From Nymphaea colorata (Eukaryota > Streptophyta > Magnoliopsida > Nymphaeales > Nymphaeaceae): 64,000 nucleotides of DNA. The notes below the pieces were generated by a model. The model searched no databases, was not told the DNA's origin, and worked only from the letters and a program-made list of their open reading frames with translations. Location: NCBI RefSeq assembly GCF_008831285.2, contig NC_045138.2, forward strand, positions 13,900,571 to 13,964,570. The letters are read 5' to 3'. Below, in pieces: positions 13,430 to 23,407 of the stretch. Positions within the stretch are counted from its first letter, which is position 1, and each line of letters opens with the position of its first letter. The position numbers and the translations under genes are program-made.

Positions 13430-15022
13430 CAAATTTTTCATCTCTATAGTATCTTTCAAAAGAAACAGCGACAGAGAGAAAAGAAAGGTTCTAGGGTTTT
13501 GTTCTTGCTTTGGTCTTTTTCCCTCTGGCAGAAGTTTTCGTATGGAATTTAATTCGATGTGACCGTACATTGTTCAACTGCTACGATGATAATTTCTAGG
13601 GACTAGGGAGTTGAGAAAGTTGAGAAAAGATAAGATTTTTTACGATTGTTGTGACGAGTTAATATTGAAAGGTCGAAACTTCAGTGTGGTCTTTCTCCAG
13701 TGCTTGAATTGAGTAGTGCATGGTTATATATATATATACACGCACCAAATTTATGTATATTGGGATCTTCTCTCCCCTTTTTCCTCATGTATAATTTGTC
13801 CAGTTAAATACTGGGTTGTCCCAAGGAGACGCTCTTAATTCTTTTTTCTTAAAAAGTGATTTGGATTCCCATACATAGTTGTGAGAAAACATTTCTACTG
13901 CGTTGCAGCTTTTGGAGTGGTGAAATTATTGAAGCAAGACTAGCATCTGGCATCAGCTCAAAACGTGCCAAACTGTTAAGCATGTGCAAACAAATCAATG
14001 TCGACCTATCTAGCTATTCCTGTACCTGGTGCAGCCGTTCTATTCATATTATTTGTATATAGGCCTATAAATTGGAACAGTGCTCTCATTGGTTTTACTC
14101 GAAATGAAAGTCTAACATTGATATTTTAAAGTTTGGGGTTCCAAGAGAATTATCTGTAGCTATATCTTACGTAACTTACACATGATAAAGCATAGGAGAA
14201 GTATGACATGACCAGAAAAATCACGTTTACCGATGCAACTAGATTAATCATTTTTACTACGGAAAGTAATAGGAATGATATTCTTTCTAAACTAAGCTTA
14301 ACCCTAAGCTTGTCCACAATACAAATTCACACTTCACGATTGTTGAATACCGGACGCAGAGCTGTACGTTCAAAAGATTGCGCAAACGAAGTCACTTGTT
14401 GTATGCTATCGAAATCTCCGTCCACCTGGTAGCAAGTTAATTTAAGATCTTAATTATTCATGCTTAAGTAAGTCAAGAACTTATTGCTGGAATGACTACA
14501 ATATTAATTACCACAATTTGATAGGAGCTGGCCTGCCGAACTGCAGTTTGCTTTTTGGAGAACAAGAAGTTATGGCAATATATACAAACTCGAATCCAAG
14601 TTCAACAAAGTCCTGAAATCCGGCTAACACCAAATTCAGATTTCAGATACAGCCATACAGGTAAAACTAGACAGGCAAGAATATAACTCAAAATTCCAAT
14701 TAATAGGTAATTAGATTGATCAAGTTCACGAACTAGGTAAGAATTCCAGAGTCCCAATTACCATAATCCTGCGCCCTTCAATATGTTAAGCTCGATCATG
14801 ATGAATGGGTCCATTTCCAGACACATAATGCAAGTATGTAATTTTGTTGTTATGATATAGAAAGCCTAGTTGTATTAAGCGTATGTGTAGAACAAGGCCT
14901 GCATCAAATAGTAGGCATTAAATGAAGAAGAAAATAAGACGAATCGCAGTTAGGTAGAATGCTACCAGATCATGCCAAGTACAGAGGTTTCATCTCACAT
15001 ACTTAGGACCTAAGCTTTTCGA
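13430..15022. other. Intergenic DNA between RAV copy 2 and the hAT element
   Basis: Probable 3' untranslated region and AT-rich spacer. I see an AT microsatellite at about 13724-13740 and no protein-coding signal. Open frames are under 75 codons and unrecognisable. Confidence 0.55.
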
Positions 15023-15030
15023 CTTGAAGG
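15023..15030. repeat. Left target-site duplication of hAT element
   Basis: CTTGAAGG, identical to 19283-19290 on the other side of the element. An 8-bp duplication is the hallmark of hAT insertion. Confidence 0.93.
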
Positions 15031-16049
15031 TAGGGATGTCAACGGATCGGATTCGGATCGGATATCCGTCCGAATTACCTTTAAAAATTCGGATATGGTA
15101 AGCAATTTAACATCCAAATAAGAAAATCGAATCGGATTCGGATTTAAGAAATAACATCCGATCGGATTCGGATTCGGATTCGGTTTTAAGTAAATATCCG
15201 ATCGGATACTTAACCATCTTATCCGATCGGATACGGATTCGAATTCGGATTTAAGTAAATATCCGATCGGATACTTAACCATGTATATCCGAATCTTGAG
15301 TTCATATCCGAATCCGAATTACAGCTTGATATCCGAATACATCCGAATCCGATGCTATCCGAATCCGAACCTTGAGTTGGTGTCCCAAGTTTTGAAGTTG
15401 AGACCTATGAATTGTTAGGCAAAAGGTCTAGCCAAGCGCACCAACTTAAAGTTATGATTTTAAAGGAATAGAAATTGTATATATAAGTATAATATGATTA
15501 AGAGGTAATGGTTTTAATAAAGTGACATATACAATAATAGTCAAATACTTACCATATACACCATTTAACTTAAATTATTTAAAACTACATCATATAAAAC
15601 TAATTAATTAATAATTCGTATTGTATTTAATTAAACGTTTTAGTGTAAATAAACGAACTATTATAGTTATGGCATCAACTAAAGAGGATATCTTAAATAA
15701 TGTATTAATACTTGTATCGAGAAATTTCAATAAAATGAGTATTTTTAAAAATATGAAAATTAATCGCAAATAAATATATTTAATATGAAATAGCTGTTGA
15801 CTCATAAAAAAGTTTTATTTATCAAATTATCAATTATTTATTTAATCAATCAAGTAAATAATTTTGTATAATCATATAATATGTCCAAAAGTCTTAGGTA
15901 CATGATATATAACACATAATTCATAAATTTAAAAACAAAAACATTTAGCTAGTAGGAAAAAACAAATTGTTTGATTTAATAAATTATATGATTTGGTTAA
16001 ATAATACAAATGTAAAAAAAACACTTATTGCAATAAAACTAAGAGCAAA

Positions 16050-16445
16050 TAGTTAGTGAGGATGTGGAAGAATGAAGGTTTGACATCATCTTTTTATAGA
16101 TATAAAACAAAAGTCTTTTAATTAACTCAATGAAATTAGAAAAAACCATTAAATAATGTCTTTCTTAAATAAGAAATAATATGAGTCACTTGATTTAATA
16201 ATTCTCAATAAGTTATTATCATTAAATAATAGTTTTTACCTAAAAATTTAGTGATAATGTGGAGGGAATGAAGGTTTAGCATTATTGAACACTTTTTTTT
16301 ACGAATATAACACAAATTCTTTTAATTAACTCAATGAAATTAGAAAAAAACACTAAACAATGTATTTATTAAATGATAAGTAATAGGGGTCACATGATTT
16401 AATAATTTTCAATAAGTGATCATCATGAAACAATAGTTTACTCCA
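16050..16445. repeat. Tandem duplication (about 195 bp) inside the hAT element
   Basis: Two diverged copies lie head to tail, about 16050-16244 and 16245-16445. Shared words include GAATGAAGGTTT, TTTTAATTAACTCAATGAAA and TGATTTAATAATT in the same order. No coding content is seen. The copies are visibly diverged, so this is older than the last insertion of the element. Confidence 0.75.
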
Positions 16446-17472
16446 TCAAAATATGTTATTATATAATATGAAAGACTTATGAAAAAAATATGAAAATTAG
16501 ATGATAAACTTGTTCATTGAAAAAACTATTTATCTAACTAGTCAAACATATTATTTGCTCAAATATGAAACCTCATAAAAATTTTATTTAGTTGATATGC
16601 TAGTTGTTTTAGATAAGTATTTAAACTTGATCAAAGAATGTACACGAAATAATGTAACACATCTTTAAATGACTTAAACACACATAAATCAAATATGATA
16701 AATTATGAATATGAATAACTTACTGAGGAAATTGATAAGCTAACGGTTAAAACATCTTGACCAATTACGTCAAAATTAAATAATAAATATTTGTACATAG
16801 AAAGTATGAAAATCTAAAAGATCACAATAAAATTATTTATCCAAATAAATTAGGAATAAAACTCGACAATATATTTTAACTTGTAAAATTAAAATATCAC
16901 TTAAAAATATCAAAATAAATAAATACAAACTAAAAATTTTATTTGGACATAAAATTTAATATTAGATTTAAAACTCTGATACAAGATTGAATTCCTTCAT
17001 AAGAATTTCAGTACAAAACTATATGAAATCACATGCAGAAAGCAATAGTCCAACTTTTAATAAAGTATTTATAAAAGAAAAAAAATTGGCTATCCTTCAA
17101 TCCAAGACAACCATATTTTGAAATAAAAGGTGGTTTTAGATAAGTATTAAAAAAATTTGATCAGAAAAAATACGTGAAAATAATACAAAACGTCAAAGTA
17201 TGTTTGATTTAATAACGTTTTAGATGAACCATTTGGATTTGAGTTTAGTTTCACTCCACTCAAATCCAACCCACAAAACCCAACCCGCCCCTTCGTTTGC
17301 CCTATTTTCCTTTCGTTTGCTCTCTTTTGAAGTTTCACAAGGGGCAAAAACGCAGCGCCGCTGCAGGAAGAGAGTGCGATGGAGAGAACCAGAGTCAAAG
17401 ATAGGGAGATGGAGCAACAAAATGAAAGAGTGAGAAAGGGAGAGAGCTCTAGCAAGGTTGCAGGCAGATAAC

Positions 17473-17741
17473 CTGTGGATGCATCTTCCAAAACTTGCGT
17501 ATCTTGCTCAACGAAGCGAACTCGACGACATACTCGGGTAGCAGATTGTGTATCTTGCTTCTGAGAGTTTTGGCACTGTACTCTAGCTTCTGCGACTCCA
17601 CCCAAACAGGAACCACGTAATGGGTGTTCACCTCATGCACAGCGGTGCCGTCGGCCAGTCTTTGGCAGATGGCATCCTTCCATTTCCGAACATCACACAA
17701 GGGCGAGAAGTCCGGGACCAGGAGGGAGGCATCCTCCTCAT
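17473..17741 (-). pseudogene. Captured fragment of a class II CPD photolyase gene inside the hAT element
   Basis: The - strand encodes an uninterrupted frame of about 85 codons containing DASLLVPDFSPL, then AVHEVN, VVPVWVESQKLEYSAKTLR and LLPEYVVEF. These match in order the plant class II photolyase (PHR1/UVR2) segment around LLVTDFSPLREIR, AIHEVDAHNVVP, KLEYSARTIRGKI and LLPDYLIEF. That segment is the end of the N-terminal alpha/beta domain. Only this piece is present: no FAD-binding catalytic domain is visible. The right edge reads like a splice acceptor (GCGAGACAG followed by GGGCAAACC), so genomic DNA rather than cDNA was taken. It cannot make a photolyase; it may be transcribed and produce small RNA. 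Confidence 0.8.
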
Positions 17742-19282
17742 AGGTTTGCCCCTGTCTCGCTTTTTATTCTTACGCTAGTAGTGCATTTTGCTGTTGGGCG
17801 ACACCATACTTGGTTCATCAAATTTAGTGTTATTTTATTATGCTATATTTTCCTTCTGTCGTGGTTTAATAATTGCTCAACAGAATTCAGACTGCTAATT
17901 GGTTCTCTTTCATGGAACAACTGTGAACAATTTTTATATTGATGTTGGACATACCAGTCTTTTGTGACAATGCCAAGTTGCTAGCATCAATTTCTTTCGA
18001 TGGTAGAGATGTTGCACGTGGTTTGAGCGATTCCGCAGTGATTCAGTAGTTCAGCTATAAGAGGCCACCATGTATAAGCAGGTTTCCCTCTTGTTTTGAT
18101 GTTTCATTCTTATTATCAACAAATTGTTTGTGATAATGCTAACTAGTTTTAAGGTTTCAAGGCTGAAAGGTTTCTTGGTTAGGATTTAAATATGGATACT
18201 TTCATGAGTATATTATCTTGTTTGTTTGCACACTTTGGGGCAATGGTTTTGCATAATGACAACTGATATAAACCAACTGAACGTAAGAATTGTGTCCATA
18301 TTATACACGACCTGCAATTGAGGAATGTAATTGAGGAAAAAGTAGTCGACCTTACTAGCCCTGATGGGAAAATACAAAGCAGAAGGTAGACTTTTGTTTC
18401 CTATCAAAGTTTTGTTTTGAGAATTTAAGGTTTTGTTCATTTCTCACCAATTACTTTCATTTGCATGTTTTAACAGTTCAAGTGTATGACAGTCTTGAGT
18501 TCTTCTATAGAGATTCCATCAAGTGATTGAAGATTCAGTAAATTTTGTGCTTATGAAGTAGAAGAATTGAGGCGTTGAAGGCTTGAGACTATACAGTTCT
18601 TTGTAGATGCCTTGATATTTTGTGGAGACTTATTGGACAGTCTATGGGTGGCTCGCCCTTATGCTTTGGGCGTTTTTTTTTTAGAAAAAAAAAACCATTG
18701 GTAAATAATGTCCTTGGAGGCTTGGATTATCTTGCTAGCCAGGCTTGTTAGCAATTTAAAAGTTAGTTTTGAATGTCAAATCAGAAAGTTAGATCAGAAT
18801 GAGATCTTTCAATATAAAATTTGGATTGGGATTGAAATCGGATATTGAATTAAAAAGTCGGATTCGGATTTTAATCGGATATTGAATTAAAAAGTCGGAT
18901 TCGGATTTTAATCGGATATTGAATTTAAAAGTCGGATTCGGATTTTAAGCGGATTTTGATTTGAATTTCGGATAGGAACCGGATTTGGTTTTAAAGTCGG
19001 ATGCGGATCCGGATTCGGAATCAGATTTAAATTTAAAAGTCGGATCGGATTCGGATATGGTTTTGAAAATCGGATGCGGATCCGGATTCGGAATCAGATT
19101 TAAATTTAAAAGTCGGATTCGGATCGGATTCGGATATGGTTTTGAAAATCGGATTCGGATATTATTTAGATTTTTTTTCATCCGAATTCGAATCCGAATT
19201 CGAATCCGAAAATATGTATATCCGAAAAATCGGATATGATAAAGAGTATATCCGATCCGAATCCGATCCGTTGACATCCCTA

Positions 19283-19290
19283 CTTGAAGG
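19283..19290. repeat. Right target-site duplication of hAT element
   Basis: CTTGAAGG, identical to 15023-15030. Confidence 0.93.
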
Positions 19291-22110
19291 TCATAAGTCC
19301 AACAGCCTGACCAGGTGCATGGATCTATGGCTGGCCCATCAAACCTAACCCTGAAATCTTCAACCCCTCAAAAGATATCTAAATGGGGCCCTACCCTTCT
19401 TGTAGTATTATAATAACTTGTACTCTATCTTATCCTGAGTTGAAAGGATATTCTTGTGGTTTAGACTTAGGGTGGTGCGGCCCATAGCGCAGACATATGC
19501 AAACTCGTTTCTCAGCCACATACCTAGGTGAGCTCCATGATGAAGATCAAAATCTATAACAAGACACTGTTCCTATTTGGGTTCTTGTTTTCCAGTAATA
19601 GTGCCATTTACGAACGAGAGAGGCTGCGGCTTGGTCCGGCTCAGCTAACGCTAAATTCATTTATGATCAACCATCAAACACGCAGAGCAGACCATATGTA
19701 TTCTCTGCACCATTAGTCTAATGACAGTATTGCAGGCTAATGATGTTACACTGGCCAAGAGGTAAGTAGTTCGAGTGATGTTTCGCGACCACCAGCTACA
19801 ATCACCATTCACCAATCACATACATGAGAAAGTAAATGCTTGTCCTAAAGTTTTGGTGTGTCCTGTAGAGCCAGATTAAAGAACAAGTGTTTCAGTTAGT
19901 CTAATACAGTATAAATATCATTTTTTGGATAAAAGCATGATCTTTTTAACCTATATAGTTTCATCGCACCGAGAAATGTTGATTTTTATGACTTTGGTTT
20001 CTTTTCTTTTTTTTTTCAAATTACAATTTGGAATATTGTGATTGAAAACTTCTTATTTATTATACAAACTATGTAATGAACGTCAACCAAATAGCTTCAA
20101 ACATCCAATCACTTGATCTAAAGGGTTTAGAGACACATGGACATATAAAACTTGAGGACCCCAATTCAGTATATAACATTGGAGCCTTATGCCCAACATC
20201 CCCATACCATCTGATCAAGTCAACCAGTGGCAAAAAGTTTTTTGTGGGTGTGACTTCACGGTTTGCTAAATAAAAGCAAAAAGAAGTTTCGGACTGGAAA
20301 GACAGCTAAATGTTTATCACTTGACTATATATCAAGGAAGAGCAAACTGTGCCACATGGACGTGGTTTAAGGGTTATAATAGTAATTCCTGATGAAACTT
20401 TTAGTACATAGACATGGTTCGAGGATCAGGGAGATGATAAGAGATTTTTGTGAAATTTCTAACGTGCGGGTAAAAACACCACACCCAAGAAACCCCAAGA
20501 ATAGACCGATTGATCCACTGATCGAGTTCTTTCTTAATCTATTCATTCATTACGTAAACATTATTCGAAGATAAAGGGGTGTCATTTTTCCGTTACTTTT
20601 AGTACAACTTCCACATAAGGAGACAACATTACTTTTGGAATATACAAGCAACTTCATAACAAGTTATCCATACATTCAGAAACAAGATTATGTGTGGCAA
20701 TGATATATCAATAACAAAGACTGGCTAATTTGAAAATCTAGCACATATACTACTATTCCAGATAATTCTCTATAGCGCCGCTCCAAAATATAGCTTGTAA
20801 ATTGATGCCTCTATTGCTGCCCAAACATGCCCTCCCATGTGACAATGCGTGTACTCCCTCCTTAGTTCTTTATATCTGAAATAAAGGCATCCATCAGTAA
20901 ATCAATAATAGAACAAAGTATAACAATGAAGTGCTTCTAGGTGGGATCCAATCTATAAGCCAAAAGAGGTCAAATGCAAGTGGGGAGGGGCTTGAGCTAG
21001 TAGATGGCTATCATAGATTCAGACTCCATTAGCTTTGCTGTGCTTGGCCGGGTGAAAGATCCAGAGGGAGGTGATTGTAAGGTAAGGGTGGACAATTTGG
21101 GCAGGTGCAGACAAAAGACTCCCACCCTAAGAATGGTCCCTCACTCCCCCTAACGTCTAAAGGAAAAAAAATGGTTTCTCAACTATTAGAAGACAAAATG
21201 TCAAATCAGGATTATACGAAACAAACTGGACAGCAAAGACATGCTCACAAGAGATTTAATGCTGAGCTAAAGTAAAGCATATACCAGTGACAGGAGACAT
21301 TGCAATAAAATTCAATATCACGATTCAGACTTCAAATTTTAGTATCTCATGCTCCATTTTCTAATCCAAGCTGATAGATATTCAATAGGGAGCAAAATGA
21401 TGCTTTCAGACTCTTCATGCTGTCCACCAGAAATTGAAGCAAGCAGTATAATAATGAGAGGTTACTAGCCAGTTCATTGTGACCATCTAAGGTTTGTCTA
21501 GGGAAGTTCAAGATCTTCAATAGAGGTTTCTAACTGGAATATTATGCATATGTACTGAACAATAAATCTTACTTATCTGATCTAAACTCCAATCTATTAT
21601 GTTTTAGAGAACAAAAAATACCGCACAGGCATTAAAAGCAGGAAAATGCCATACCGCAATAGCCATGTCAATCCTACTCCACATATGACCGCACTAATAA
21701 TAATATAATATCCAAACCCAACTGAGGACAAAATCTGCCTTCGCTCAAGTACAAACTGGATTTCTACTATATAAGCCACAACCCAAGGAAATGATCATGT
21801 GCTCATGTCTTGCAAAACCAATTCCAAGCATCTCAAGTTTATCTACAAAAATAAAACAGAAACAAAAGCATTTATCTTTAAGAATGATATGGAGTATTAA
21901 TCAAAATAAATATGGATCAGCTTCAGAAGACTACTTTGTCGTGATGAACAAAATAGGAAAAAGAGTAGGATAATCCACGTATATGCATCGCATCAAGCCT
22001 TTAAGGGCTACAAGGTATTGGAGCTCTAGAAACATAGCCACTTGGAAAATCCTAAAAAAAGCCATTTTCCATCTAATAGTTTCCATTTGTTCTTGATCAA
22101 TTGAACGTTA
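19291..22110. other. Intergenic DNA between the hAT element and the DYW PPR gene
   Basis: No gene can be supported. The 60-codon - strand frame at 21597-21779 is hydrophobic but has no recognisable motif. A short + strand frame at 21006 ends at a plausible donor (AAGGTAAGG), but no partner exon was found. Confidence 0.5.
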
Positions 22111-22305
22111 ACACTATAACAATCCTAATGCTAGCCTCCTACTCGGTCACTACAGTTGATTAATGTATAATAAAGAAATCCATACATGTTAGTGCAAAAA
22201 ACATGTACTTAATACTATAATAATCCTAATGCTAGCCTCCTACTCAGTCACTACAGTTGATTAATGTATACAAAAGAAATCCATACATGCAAGTGCCAAA
22301 AACAC
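22111..22305. repeat. Tandem duplication, period 100 bp
   Basis: Copies at 22111-22210 and 22211-22305 share TAATCCTAATGCTAGCCTCC-type sequence, then CACTACAGTTGATTAATGTA and AAATCCATACATG, with only a few changes. It lies 1.1 kb past the stop of the PPR gene, possibly in its 3' region. Confidence 0.93.
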
Positions 22306-22832
22306 ACACACAAATGAACAGTAGCCAACCTATTAAAACAAGTGCCCTTATTCGTAATCTAATTACATGCCTCTTAGGAGGGTTTGCAAAAAATATGGAT
22401 TGAGTAAATATAAGGACGATGTGGACATATTATGAGCCATCAGATCAACTTGATCTACAGTTTACAATATGTAACGTGTAAATGTTACTTTTTTTTCAAA
22501 AAGGAGCATAAGAACTTGTATTTGACTCTGGCAAAATAACTTTACACTAAGCTTCTTGTGAATCATAAATCAAGAAATACATCTACATAATTCTCGTATT
22601 TACTAGGTGCACATATTCAAAGCACCCCTTCTTAGGATATGTTCAATAGCTTATGAATTCAGACCTTCTATGCTGAAATAGCTTATTGCAGAGAAATGTA
22701 AGTATTAGAGAAGATGATTCTCTTTTCCAAACTACAGTTGATTGTTGTCATTATGTTACACAATAGAACAAGCCTGATTTGTCATTAGCCCATGTTTGTA
22801 CCCCACGAAAGAAACAAGGGATGTGCGTGATG

Positions 22833-23109
22833 ACCAAGCACCATGTGATCAAATCTCGAAGAGAGTTTTACCATCAGGTGGCTCACTGTGAAATGCATGA
22901 GACTTCCATCTTTCTAGCACCATTTGTCAAGAAATAGATTTCACTTTGCCAGACAAGAATACACCGCCTACATATGCACCAAGCACCATGTGATCAAATC
23001 TCGAAGAGAGTTTTACCATCAGGTGGCTCACTGTGAAATGCATGAGACTTCCATCTTTCTAGCACCATTTGTCAAGAAATAGGTTTCACTTTGCCAGACA
23101 AGAATAGAC
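22833..23109. repeat. Near-perfect tandem duplication, period 145 bp
   Basis: The copy from 22833 repeats at 22978. Across about 130 bases I see a single difference (GAAATAGATTTC versus GAAATAGGTTTC) before the copies part near AGACAAGAAT. Such identity implies a very recent event. It lies about 300 bases past the stop codon of the PPR gene at 23408. Confidence 0.96.
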
Positions 23110-23407
23110 TGCACCTGCACTACAGAAAGAGATCATCACTTCAGGGCGCAACAACTGATTTCTTTCCTAGGAAGGAAAACACTAGAGAAGCCAAGAGCTT
23201 GAAAAATCTTCACCTACAGGCTAAATTTAAAAAGGCCGTAGCACTGCCGCAGCATGGGTAGCTAAAGTATGTTCCATTTCAATGTCCAAATTTTCAGCCT
23301 CATAATGTCATGGTTCACGCATACAACGATCCCACAAGTTATGAAGAAAGACAAGCACGTACTCTTATATGGAGAAAGATATCCAATACAAAGGCATTCC
23401 TTCAGAA

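Larger units (their letters stand above)
15031..19282. mobile_element. Non-autonomous hAT DNA transposon, 4,252 bp, with captured gene sequence
   Basis: The element starts TAGGGATGTCAACGGATCGG and ends in its inverted complement (CCGATCCGTTGACATCCCTA). The inverted match extends for over 30 bases. It is flanked by the perfect 8-bp duplication CTTGAAGG. Both ends (about 15040-15375 and 18830-19270) carry dense subterminal arrays of TCGGAT/ATCCGA words, as expected for transposase binding. The core is very AT-rich and I find no hAT transposase domain, so it probably moves only with help from another element. A GC-richer island at about 17225-17745 includes part of a class II CPD photolyase gene on the - strand. 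Perfect ends and target duplication suggest a fairly recent insertion. Confidence 0.92.
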
